DNA of 64,000 nucleotides, from assembly GCA_014874485.1 (NCBI GenBank), contig JADBJK010000025.1, positions 26,894 to 90,893 on the forward strand, in the 5' to 3' direction. Both the position numbers and the translations under genes were made by a program. Under the pieces are notes generated by a model. The model was not told the DNA's origin. It saw only the letters and a program-made list of their open reading frames with translations, and did not search any database. Positions 8,630 through 16,596 of the stretch are shown here, in pieces. The DNA is from Chloroflexota bacterium. Its GTDB lineage: Bacteria; Chloroflexota; Anaerolineae; DTLA01. Positions within the stretch are counted from its first letter, which is position 1, and the number at the start of each line of letters is the position of its first letter.

Positions 8630-8971
8630 CTACTTTCCCCCCAGCAGCAGGCTCACCACCATGACCAGCGCCACGCCGACGCCCGCCAGCACCCCCGTCC
8701 AATCCCTGCGCCATGCGGATACGAGGATGGTCGCCGCGACGGCGGCCAGCGGCGTCAGCAGGATGCTCAGCAGGCCGACGGAGACCAGGCCCTGTGGCTC
8801 GCCCGCCAGCGCCGACGGGAACGCCTGCGTCCACAGCAGCGTGCGCTCGGGCAGGCTCCCCGTGGTTGCCAGCGCCGCAATGCCCCCCGCCAGAATCAGC
8901 GCCACGCTGACCGATAGCCCCACCAGGAGTACGGAGTACACAATTCGGTGCAACGGCGTCGCGAATCTCAT
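8630..8971 (-). CDS. DUF1634 membrane protein, partner of the TauE/SafE transporter
   Basis: 113 residues with three hydrophobic helices (about 12-35, 62-83, 93-110). Length, topology and position match DUF1634 proteins, which are regularly encoded directly after TauE/SafE-type transporters and are presumed partners of them; their exact role is unknown. The ATG overlaps the transporter stop by 4 bases (ATGA), so translation is probably coupled. It converges on the PA14 gene across a bidirectional terminator. Confidence 0.8.
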   Translation of the reverse strand: MRFATPLHRIVYSVLLVGLSVSVALILAGGIAALATTGSLPERTLLWTQAFPSALAGEPQGLVSVGLLSILLTPLAAVAATILVSAWRRDWTGVLAGVGVALVMVVSLLLGGK

Positions 8972-9774
8972 AGCCCCAGCGCCCTCCACGCCATCTGAGC
9001 GGCGATGAACAGCAGGAATACCTGGAACAGCGTCCGCAGGGCCTTGCTCCGAATCCTCGCGCCCAACCGCGAACCCACCTGCGCGCCGACGACCGCGCCC
9101 AGCGCGACGGGAATCGCCAGCGCGGGCACGACCAGGCCGCCCCCGTAGTACACCATGGCCGCCGTCGCCGTGGTGATGCCGATCATGAACGTACTGGTGG
9201 CGGTTGCGGCCTTGATGGGCACGCCCATGACCTGGGACATGATGGGAACTTTGATGATGCCGCCGCCGACCCCGAGGAGCGAGGACAGCACGCCTGCGAC
9301 CGTGCTCGCCGCCATGCCCGTGCCCAGGTGATGCACGCCGTAATGCACCTCGCGCCCCGTGGCGGGGTCCGTGAACGTCGCGGGCAGCGTACCGTCGGGG
9401 TCGTCGGCAGTCTCGGCGGCCGGGGGACGGCGCATCGCGTACACCATGTACACGGCGACCAGCGCGAAGAGGCCGTAGAGCCAGCGCCCGCTGACCCACA
9501 CGGCGATGAGCCCGCCCGCCAGCGCGCCCAATGTGGTGGTGATTTCCAGAATCATCGCCAGTTTGATGTGGGTGAAGCCATTGCGGATGTACACGACGCT
9601 GCCCGCCAGCGAGTTGGTTACCACCGCCACGACGCTGGTGGCGATGGCCGTCTTGATGGGCAGGCCGAACAGCAGCGTGAGGCCGGGCACAATGAGGACG
9701 CCGCCCCCCAGCCCGAGCAAACTGCCGAGGACGCCCGCGACGATACCCAGGGCGAGATAGCCAAGCAATGTCAT
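8968..9774 (-). CDS. TauE/SafE (TSUP) family sulfite/organosulfonate exporter
   Basis: 268 residues with about eight hydrophobic helices in two homologous halves. Each half starts with the family's Gly-rich signature: GxLGSLLGLGGGVLIVP near the N-terminus and GVLSSLLGVGGGIIKVP in the middle. A hydrophilic loop of about 40 residues separates the halves. Family members export sulfite, sulfoacetate or related small anions; the substrate here cannot be read from sequence. GAGGGG lies 8 bases before the ATG. It is 12 bases downstream of the deacetylase gene and overlaps DUF1634 by 4 bases, giving a probable three-gene transcript. Confidence 0.88.
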   Translation of the reverse strand: MTLLGYLALGIVAGVLGSLLGLGGGVLIVPGLTLLFGLPIKTAIATSVVAVVTNSLAGSVVYIRNGFTHIKLAMILEITTTLGALAGGLIAVWVSGRWLYGLFALVAVYMVYAMRRPPAAETADDPDGTLPATFTDPATGREVHYGVHHLGTGMAASTVAGVLSSLLGVGGGIIKVPIMSQVMGVPIKAATATSTFMIGITTATAAMVYYGGGLVVPALAIPVALGAVVGAQVGSRLGARIRSKALRTLFQVFLLFIAAQMAWRALGL

Positions 9775-9786
9775 CGTCTATGCCCC

Positions 9787-11898
9787 TCAGCGAAGAACAG
9801 GATACGAGTGCTTTGCCCCGATCAGGGGCAGGTAAAGGCGGTGGGGTGGGTTCGGGGTGGCCGAGGGCGTCGTGGTGGGCGTTGGCGTGCCGGTTGGGTT
9901 GGCCGTCGGCTCGGGCGTTGCGGTGGGCGTGGCCGTGGGCGTCGGCGTGGACGTCGGCGTTACGGTGGGCGTGCCGGTTGCCGTCGCGGCGGGCGAAGGC
10001 TCCGGCGTCGGCGTCTCCAGCGCGGCGGGCGGCGCTTCCGGCTCCGCGTAGGTGATCACCAAGCACGGGCGCAGGCCCACGTCTCGCGACTCGGACGCGG
10101 CGATTTCCACCTCTGTGGAGCCAACTGCCCCCTTCAGGACAACCCCGAAGTTGCTGGCCGGGTTGGCGACCCATTCGCGCACTGCCGCCGTGATGTCCAG
10201 CGAGTACCACGTGGCATCGTCTATCAGGAACTGCTCGCCTGTAACATCTATGTACCTGATGCGGCGGAGGGAGCGCGCATCGGTGGGAGTTGCATCCCTG
10301 TCCCTGCCGCTGCCGTTGACGCTGTTCGCCCCGGGTGCGCCCCACGCGGCCGCCGCCGATGCCCGCTCCCAGGTGGCCTCGTTCGGGTTCCACGCCCTGC
10401 GCAGGGTGTAGGCCGCCACGTCAATTTCCCCCTCGTTGGAGTGCGTGCGGACGTAGAAGCCCAGCGTGGCCCTCAAGATGCGGGCATTGGCCGGCACAGA
10501 CGAGACGTCAAACCGCAGGAGCGCCGCTCGGATGTCCGGAGACCTCACGCGCAGGATAGCCCAATCGCCCAGGTTGTTGAAGTTGCGCTTGGGCTGGCCG
10601 GAGTCTATGTAGGTGTCCACGGCGCCGGCGTAGCCGTTCCAGCCCTGCCGCAGAGCCACCTGGCGAATCACCGGCGAGCGTGCCGTTACCGTGACGGTGC
10701 GCGGCTGCGCGCGGGTTACCACGGCGTAGTCCCGCGTGGCCAGGTACTGGAAGACCTCGTCGGCGGGGGCCACCCACACCTCGTCCGAGCCGCCAGGGCC
10801 GTAGGTGAAGTGCAGGTAGTCCAGCGACGACCCGGCCACGTCGTTGCGCTCCACGTTGTGGCCGTGCAGGCTCAGCCAGAAGTGCAACGTGGGGTTGTTG
10901 AGGGCTTTCTGGTGTGCGTCGTCCATGTAGTAGATCGCGCCGCTCGTGTCGGGCCGGGAATCGCGCGGCCTGCCGATGTCAAAGCGCGGCCGGAGGTACG
11001 GCAAGGTGTTCCAGGTGATATTGTCCACTGCGGTCGCGCCGCCCCCGTCGGCCTGAACGATGGGCAGGCCCAGCGTGGCGTAGTTGGCAATCACCAGATC
11101 GCGCAGGTAGTTGCTGTTCTGATATGCCGTGTACACCAGCGTGCGGTACCCACCGAAGGCGTAGGCCAGCGCCTCGGTGCACTTGGCGATGTTCTCCACC
11201 TCGCACCCGGGCATGGATTCGGGGCTGTTGTGGAAGAAGCCGTGATTGTACAGGCTCCAGCCGGAGGCCAAGAGCGCCGCCACCTGGCTCGCGTTCATGT
11301 AGCCGCAGTTGTTGTTGCCGCAGAGGGGATCGTCGCTGGGGTGCCCCCGCCAGGTGATGCTATCCCCGCACGTGCCCAGCGAGAGGCCCGACGGCAGTAC
11401 CCACTCGCCGATGATGGCTACGCCCGCGCGGTATCCCAGGCGATCCAGCAGGGGCTTGCCGTTTTCCCACACGGAGAGCCGCCCGTCGTCAAAGGTGAGG
11501 CTGTAGGCCCAGCGCTTGTCGCCGCGCAGGGCTGCCTTCTGCACCTCACCGATCTGGTCGGCCGGGGTAGCCAGGCCGACGATGCGGATGTCCACGCGGG
11601 TGGCGTTGGTGGTGAACATGACCCATCCGCTGGTGGGGTCATACTCCGAAGGGATGACGCGCCCGCCCGCGATGACCTCCACACTCTCGGCCCGGCCCAC
11701 GCGCACCTTCAGCGTGAGGTCGCGGATGCGCACCCACGATGGCACTGCGGAATAGTCCACGTCGTAGTGCAGGAACAACGCGGCCCCCGCGTCTGCAGAG
11801 GAGGGCGCAACCCAGATGGGGAGCGTCAGCCCGGCAGCGACGGCGCTGCCGATGATGACGAGAGCGAGCAGGATTCGGATTGTGGCGTTCAAGGACAT
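9787..11898 (-). CDS. Exported NodB-type polysaccharide deacetylase with DNRLRE module
   Basis: 703 residues. An N-terminal signal/anchor helix (about 7-24) is followed by a beta-rich segment. The NodB-like domain carries TFDDG at 135-139 (catalytic and metal Asp137/Asp138) and HGFFH at 219-223, the H-x3-H metal motif. Together these indicate carbohydrate N- or O-deacetylation outside the membrane. A DNRLRE/CBM96-like module (about 425-615) with DTYIDSG and LLRFDVSS follows. Then comes a long TPTPTAT stalk and a C-terminus containing RLYLPLIG. The ATG at 11898 follows AGGAAAGG. An in-frame TTG 15 bases earlier is less likely. A strong promoter lies at 11955-11984. The TSUP/DUF1634 genes follow closely. 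Confidence 0.87.
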   Translation of the reverse strand: MSLNATIRILLALVIIGSAVAAGLTLPIWVAPSSADAGAALFLHYDVDYSAVPSWVRIRDLTLKVRVGRAESVEVIAGGRVIPSEYDPTSGWVMFTTNATRVDIRIVGLATPADQIGEVQKAALRGDKRWAYSLTFDDGRLSVWENGKPLLDRLGYRAGVAIIGEWVLPSGLSLGTCGDSITWRGHPSDDPLCGNNNCGYMNASQVAALLASGWSLYNHGFFHNSPESMPGCEVENIAKCTEALAYAFGGYRTLVYTAYQNSNYLRDLVIANYATLGLPIVQADGGGATAVDNITWNTLPYLRPRFDIGRPRDSRPDTSGAIYYMDDAHQKALNNPTLHFWLSLHGHNVERNDVAGSSLDYLHFTYGPGGSDEVWVAPADEVFQYLATRDYAVVTRAQPRTVTVTARSPVIRQVALRQGWNGYAGAVDTYIDSGQPKRNFNNLGDWAILRVRSPDIRAALLRFDVSSVPANARILRATLGFYVRTHSNEGEIDVAAYTLRRAWNPNEATWERASAAAAWGAPGANSVNGSGRDRDATPTDARSLRRIRYIDVTGEQFLIDDATWYSLDITAAVREWVANPASNFGVVLKGAVGSTEVEIAASESRDVGLRPCLVITYAEPEAPPAALETPTPEPSPAATATGTPTVTPTSTPTPTATPTATPEPTANPTGTPTPTTTPSATPNPPHRLYLPLIGAKHSYPVLR

Positions 11899-11954
11899 CG
11901 CCTTTCCTGGCAAGGGTAACGAGCAGCGGCAAACACAAGGTTCGCCCGCGTCCC

Positions 11955-11984
11955 ATTATAGGGTTGCGGCGGCCTCATTGTCAA
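11955..11984 (-). promoter_or_regulatory. Strong promoter of the deacetylase gene
   Basis: On the minus strand: TTGACA (11984-11979), 18-bp spacer, TATAAT (11960-11955), consensus at both boxes. It is back to back with the promoter at 11991-12019. Confidence 0.8.
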
Positions 11985-11990
11985 AACCAG

Positions 11991-12019
11991 TGGACGGGCG
12001 GGCCGGCGCGGGGTATAAT
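11991..12019 (+). promoter_or_regulatory. Promoter of the DUF5107 gene, probably leaderless
   Basis: -35 TGGACG at 11991-11996, 17-bp spacer, consensus TATAAT at 12014-12019. The GTG start codon at 12026 sits where transcription should begin, and no Shine-Dalgarno sequence can fit between, so the mRNA is predicted to be leaderless. Confidence 0.65.
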
Positions 12020-12025
12020 GCCCCC

Positions 12026-13576
12026 GTGAAGACGTGGATTGTTGCCATCGGACTCGCCAGCCTGGGACTGCTCTGCGGGGGCTGTTGGGGTGCGAAGACT
12101 ACCCCGCCTGCCGTCGCGCCCACGCACACGGTAGCGCAGGGCACCGGCCCCAGCCGTACGCCCCCGCCGGCCGCGACGTCGCAGCCCACCGTCGCGCCAT
12201 CGCCCACAAGGACGCCGGTCGCCACGGCCACGCATACCGCCGCGCCCGCAACGCCTACCCATGTGCCCAGCCCCACGCCAAGCCCCCCGCCGGAGGTGCG
12301 CGTGTACGAGCAGACGATCACCATCGCCACCTATCCGTTCGCCGCGCACCTGGCGGCGGAGACCGACCCCGTCCACGGCGGGACGGTGCAGCGGCTGAAC
12401 CGCGCCGCATACGAGGCTTCGCGCCCCTCGCCTGCGCCCCAGTCGTACCGCGCGCTCGTCGTAGAGAACGCGTACCTGCGGCTGACGTTCCTGCCCGAAC
12501 TGGGCGGGCGGCTGTATCAATGCGTGTACAAGCCCACGGGCCAGCCCCTGTTCTATAACAACCGCGTGCTGAAGCCCACGTACTGGGGGCCGCTGCCGCG
12601 AGACGAAAACTGGTGGCTGGCGGCAGGGGGCGTGGAATGGGCGTTTCCGGTGAACGAACATGGGTACGAATGGGGCACGCCGTGGGATGTGGCCGTGCAC
12701 CGCCGAGCCAGCGGCGTGGATGTCGTCCTGAGCCGCGAGGCAGGCGCGCTCCGAGCCGAGGTCGCCGTAACGCTGGCGGCGGGCGAGGGCCGCTTCACGA
12801 TTTCCCCGCGCCTCACCAACGCGGGCGACCGCGCCCTGCCCGTGCAGTTCTGGGCCAACGCGATGCTTTCGCCGGGCGGCGCGACGGTCGGCCCCGACCT
12901 GCGGCTCATCTTCCCGGCGGCGCAGGCCATCGTGCACAGCACCGGCGACGCCACGCTCCCGGGCGAGGGGCAGATCATGCCGTGGCCTCTGGCCGGGGGC
13001 CGCGACCTGAGCCTGTACGCCAACTGGCGCAACTGGCTGGGGATCTTCGCCGCCGACCCGCTGCCCGCGTTCGCCGGGGCCTACGATGGCCGGGCGGACG
13101 TGGGCATGGCCCGCGTGCTGACGGGCGTGGGCGGGGTCAAACTGTTCGGCTTCGGCACCGAATTCCCCGACTTCGGCACGTTCGCCGATGACGGCTCGGC
13201 GTATGTGGAACTGTGGGCCGGGGCGAACCGAACGTTCTGGCCGCAGGACGACGTGCCGCTTGCGCCCGCCGAGTCGCTGGGTTGGAGCGAGACGTGGATT
13301 CCCGTCGCGGGGCTGGGCGGGTTTACCGCGGCGACCGCAGAGGCCGTCGTGCGCCTGGAACGGGACGGGGATGGCGTAGCCGTGGCGGCGTACGGCCCGG
13401 TGGCGCGGCACGCCGTTCTGCAGGTAACGGCGGCAGGCGCAACCCTGATGTCCGAGCGGGTCGCGCTTGGGCCAGGGCGGCCGCTCGTGTGGCGGTTGCC
13501 TTCTGCGGGTGGCCCTCTTCATTTGCGGCTGTACGCCGATGATGGTATCCTGTTGGCCGAAGCCACCCATCCATAA
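12026..13576 (+). CDS. Exported DUF5107 (mutarotase-like fold) protein
   Basis: 516 residues starting at GTG. The signal peptide KTWIVAIGLASLGLLCGGC suggests a lipoprotein anchored near Cys18, followed by a Thr/Pro/Ala-rich linker (about 25-85). The main domain contains VVENAYLRLTFLPELGGRLYQ, GQPLFYNN and a WW/NEHGYEWGTPW segment. These match DUF5107 proteins, whose fold resembles galactose mutarotases and carbohydrate-active beta-supersandwiches. No enzymatic activity can be assigned. Translation is probably leaderless (TATAAT ends 6 bases before the GTG). The TPR/beta-propeller gene starts 16 bases downstream, so the two are likely one operon. Confidence 0.8.
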   Translation: MKTWIVAIGLASLGLLCGGCWGAKTTPPAVAPTHTVAQGTGPSRTPPPAATSQPTVAPSPTRTPVATATHTAAPATPTHVPSPTPSPPPEVRVYEQTITIATYPFAAHLAAETDPVHGGTVQRLNRAAYEASRPSPAPQSYRALVVENAYLRLTFLPELGGRLYQCVYKPTGQPLFYNNRVLKPTYWGPLPRDENWWLAAGGVEWAFPVNEHGYEWGTPWDVAVHRRASGVDVVLSREAGALRAEVAVTLAAGEGRFTISPRLTNAGDRALPVQFWANAMLSPGGATVGPDLRLIFPAAQAIVHSTGDATLPGEGQIMPWPLAGGRDLSLYANWRNWLGIFAADPLPAFAGAYDGRADVGMARVLTGVGGVKLFGFGTEFPDFGTFADDGSAYVELWAGANRTFWPQDDVPLAPAESLGWSETWIPVAGLGGFTAATAEAVVRLERDGDGVAVAAYGPVARHAVLQVTAAGATLMSERVALGPGRPLVWRLPSAGGPLHLRLYADDGILLAEATHP

Positions 13577-13592
13577 CCGACGGGCAGAGGAC

Positions 13593-15344
13593 ATGGACGA
13601 CGCATCCGCCAACACCCAACCGACGCATGAAGCGCACCCGCCCAGGCACTGGTTCCGCTCGCGGGCGGGCATCGCCCTCATCGTGCTGGGCCTGCTGGTC
13701 ATCCTGGGCGCGGTTACGGCCCTTGCCGTGTACCAGGGCCTGCAGGACAGGGCCACCCTTGCCCGGCGAAACGCGGAGGCCCACTACGAGGCCGGTCTGG
13801 CCCACATGCGGGCGGGCGAGACCGATTTGGCCATCGCCGAGTTTGAACTGGCGCTGCGGCTCGCGCCCGACTACTCGGAGGCGCGCGCACAACTGGCGGA
13901 GGTGCAACGCACTCGCGCCGCCGTCGGCACGCCCACGTCGGAGGTGTACCAGGCCGCGCTGGATGGCCTGTTCGCGCAGGCGGTGGACCTGTACAATCAG
14001 GGGGACTGGACCGGGGCCGCCGCCGCCTTTGAGCACATCGCCACGCTGGACCCCGCGTATCGGCCGAAGGACATCCAGCAGTACCGCTTTGACTGCTATC
14101 GGTTGCAGGGCGAGGCCATGGAGGCGGAGAATCGGCTGGAGGAAGCCATCCGCGCCTACGACCAGGCCCTGCGCGTCCGCCCGTCCGCCGCCGACATCGC
14201 CCGCAAGCGCGAACTGCTGGCATTGTACAGCGCGGGCGCGGGCGCGGCTGGGGCCGACTGGGGTAGGTGCGTGGAAGCGTTCCGCCAACTGTACGCGGTT
14301 GACCCCACCTTCCGCGACGTGGCCCAGCGCCTGTACGAAGCCTATGTAGGGCACGGCGATGCCTACATGGGCTGGGGGCTGTGGTGCCAGGCCCAGGAAG
14401 CATATGAGGCCGCAAAGGCCATGGATGACAACCCCACCATCCGCGCGCGGCTCAACGACGCTTCGCAGCGGTGCGCGGGCCTGGCAGAAGCCGCGCTGAC
14501 GCCCGTTCCCACGCGGCCCGCCGAGCCGCCCATCCTGTCGGAATTGCCGTTCGGCAGGCTGCTCTTCGGCCGCTACGACGACGCCCGCAAGACCTATGAC
14601 ATCATGAGACTGGACGCAGGGGCAGACCAGGCCCAGGTGCTCGTCCGCAACGCCAACCAGCCCGCCACCAGCCCTGACGGGCAGCGTCTGGCGTACCATT
14701 CTACCGACAAGGCCGCGCCCGGCATCTTCGTCATGGATTTGCAGAGCGGCAAGCGCTGGGCCATTTCCACATCGGCGCGGGATTCGCGGCCCTTCTGGTC
14801 CCCCGACGGGTCGCAGGTCGCCTTCGTCCGCGACGCCAACTCGCCAACGGCAGCAATCCTGACCGCCCCCGCCGATGGCTCCGGCAAGCCCGAACCCCTT
14901 GCCAACGGGTGGTCCGCCGCCTGGTCCAGCACGAACCACCTGGCGCTCACCGGCTGCGACGAGACCCAGGCCGAATGCGGCATCTTCGTGGAGGACCTGA
15001 GCCGCGGCGGGCGCATTCGCCTCACCGCCGACAAGAACGACATCGGCCTGGCGTGGTCGCCCGACGGCAGCCACGTGGCCTATGTCTCCAGCCACGACGG
15101 CAACTGGGAAATCTACACCGTGAGGATAGAGGGCGGGTTCGTGCGGCGCTGCACCGTCAATGCCGCCGACGACGCGATGCCGACCTGGTCCCCCGACGGG
15201 CGGCAGATCGCCTTTGTCTCCAACCGCGATGGCGTGTGGACGCTGTACGTGATGCTGGCCGACGGGAGCGAGCAGCGCAAGATTATGGACCTGAGCATGT
15301 CCAACCCGGACTGGATCGGCGGGCAGATGGCCTGGCTGCCGTAG
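13593..15344 (+). CDS. Membrane-anchored TPR plus TolB-like beta-propeller protein
   Basis: 583 residues. A short cytoplasmic tail and one membrane helix (about 24-46) are followed by tetratricopeptide-like repeats (about 58-300). Examples are AHYEAGLAHMRAGETDLAIA and AVDLYNQGDWTGAAAAF. The C-terminal half (about 330-583) has at least four PD40/TolB-type blades recognisable by WSPDGS or SPDG motifs (for example FWSPDGSQVAFV, AWSPDGSHVAYVS, TWSPDGRQIAFVS). It is probably an extracytoplasmic interaction or scaffold protein. The ATG at 13593 follows GGGCAGAGGAC. It ends just before a tandem repeat array. Confidence 0.83.
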   Translation: MDDASANTQPTHEAHPPRHWFRSRAGIALIVLGLLVILGAVTALAVYQGLQDRATLARRNAEAHYEAGLAHMRAGETDLAIAEFELALRLAPDYSEARAQLAEVQRTRAAVGTPTSEVYQAALDGLFAQAVDLYNQGDWTGAAAAFEHIATLDPAYRPKDIQQYRFDCYRLQGEAMEAENRLEEAIRAYDQALRVRPSAADIARKRELLALYSAGAGAAGADWGRCVEAFRQLYAVDPTFRDVAQRLYEAYVGHGDAYMGWGLWCQAQEAYEAAKAMDDNPTIRARLNDASQRCAGLAEAALTPVPTRPAEPPILSELPFGRLLFGRYDDARKTYDIMRLDAGADQAQVLVRNANQPATSPDGQRLAYHSTDKAAPGIFVMDLQSGKRWAISTSARDSRPFWSPDGSQVAFVRDANSPTAAILTAPADGSGKPEPLANGWSAAWSSTNHLALTGCDETQAECGIFVEDLSRGGRIRLTADKNDIGLAWSPDGSHVAYVSSHDGNWEIYTVRIEGGFVRRCTVNAADDAMPTWSPDGRQIAFVSNRDGVWTLYVMLADGSEQRKIMDLSMSNPDWIGGQMAWLP

Positions 15345-15370
15345 GGCTTCACCACACGGGTTCTTGCCCC

Positions 15371-15836
15371 TGTCATTGCGAGGGGCGAAGCCCCGAAGCA
15401 ATCCCCGCCCTGTCCCTGTCATTCTGAGCGGCGAAGCCGCGAAGAATCTCGTCAACCGAGATTGCTTCGCTTCGCTCGCAATGACAGATGGGGTGTCATT
15501 GCGAGGGGCGAAGCCCCGAAGCAATCCCCAGGGTGCGAGATTGCTTCGCTTCGCTCGCAATGAGAGATGGGGTGTCATTGCGAGGGGCGAAGCCCCGAAG
15601 CAATCCCCGCCCTGTCCCTGTCATTCTGAGCGGCGAAGCCGCGAAGAATCTCGTCAACCGAGATTGCTTCGCTTCGCTCGCAATGACAGATGGGGTGTCA
15701 TTGCGAGGGGCGAAGCCCCGAAGCAATCCCCAGGGTGCGAGATTGCTTCGCTTCGCTCGCAATGAGAGATGGGGTGTCATTGCGAGGGGCGAAGCCCCGA
15801 AGCAATCTCCAGGGTGCGAGATTGCTTCGCTTCGCT
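15371..15836. repeat. 202-bp tandem repeat made of palindromic GCGAAGC elements
   Basis: Two head-to-tail copies of a 202-bp unit (15371-15572 and 15573-15774) that appear identical by eye, plus a partial third copy from 15775. Each unit contains two TCATTGCGAG copies (inner stem GGGGC/GCCCC), one TCATTCTGAG copy (inner stem GCGGC/GCCGC) and reversed TTGCTTCGCTTCGCTCGCAA copies. This accounts for nearly all of the 537-base gap between the propeller gene and translin. Open frames here are repeat translations, not genes. Confidence 0.9.
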
Positions 15837-15881
15837 CGCAGTGGCAGCCCAGTGGCAGCAGGCGGCCTTCGCGCGGGTTCG

Positions 15882-16580
15882 CTAGTCGGGGGTGCGGTCG
15901 CCCTCCCCATTCGTTTCCACCGGCGCGATGCGTATATCCGGCCCGTCGGGCTGGCCCAGTTTGCGCTCCAGGTTGCGCAGGGCGTCCTGCAGTTGGTCCT
16001 GGCGCACGGCGGTGGTGAAATCGCCACGGGTGCGCTCCAGGACGCCGCGCACCATGTCCGTGGTGCGGCGCAGGCCCCCCGTTACCGCGTCGGGGTAGTC
16101 CACGGTTACCAGGTAACTGTAGATGATGTCCATGGCCTCCAGCGCGCGCTCGCCCAGGCCCACCTGGCCGCGCCGGATGCAGTCCAGCACGAAGCGGCGC
16201 AGTTCACCGGCGGCCTCGCCCATGCCGTTGAGGTACGCGGCGGGCTCCACCCCCAACTCCTTCGGCCTGGGCACCGGCTTGTCGGCAATGATCGCGTAGG
16301 TGATGTGCGCCTCGGCCAGTTCCTTCAGCGCGTCCTGGGTGTAGCCGGCGAAGTAGATGTCGGGGTGGGCGGCCAGATCGCGCACCATCTCCGCGGCAGT
16401 GTCGCGGGCGGCCTGGAGCAGTTCTTCGGCGGCGGCGAACTCGCCTCGGTGCACCGCGCGGATGGAGTTGGCGCAGTGGCGGATCAACGTCCGCGAACGG
16501 GCCAGCGTCGCATCCCGAACGGCGTTCTTGCTCTCCAGTTCGTCCAGGATGGCCGAGATGATCTGCGGCAAATTGTCCAT
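15882..16580 (-). CDS. Translin family protein
   Basis: 232 residues, helical throughout, with the conserved translin core. Diagnostic stretches are AHITYAIIADKPVPRPKELGV, YLNGMGEAAGELRRF, LDCIRRG and the C-terminal block VDYPDAVTGGLRRTTDMVRG ending in VLERTRGDFTTAV. In eukaryotes translin and TRAX form RNA/ssDNA-binding octamers with ribonuclease activity. Homologues occur in archaea and some bacteria, where the role is not established. It follows the SpoIIE phosphatase gene by 16 bases in the same orientation and appears to be the last gene of the partner-switching operon. AAGGAGAGCC precedes the ATG. Confidence 0.82.
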   Translation of the reverse strand: MDNLPQIISAILDELESKNAVRDATLARSRTLIRHCANSIRAVHRGEFAAAEELLQAARDTAAEMVRDLAAHPDIYFAGYTQDALKELAEAHITYAIIADKPVPRPKELGVEPAAYLNGMGEAAGELRRFVLDCIRRGQVGLGERALEAMDIIYSYLVTVDYPDAVTGGLRRTTDMVRGVLERTRGDFTTAVRQDQLQDALRNLERKLGQPDGPDIRIAPVETNGEGDRTPD

Positions 16581-16596
16581 GCGGCTCTCCTTCTAT

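Noticed and set aside
15371..15836. Open frames of 90-170 codons inside the repeat arrays (also at 38.2-38.9, 56.0-56.6 and 62.5-63.6 kb).
   Set aside because: Their translations are repeated VIASEAKQS/SLRAKRSN-type blocks created by the repeat itself in several frames. No ribosome sites were seen.
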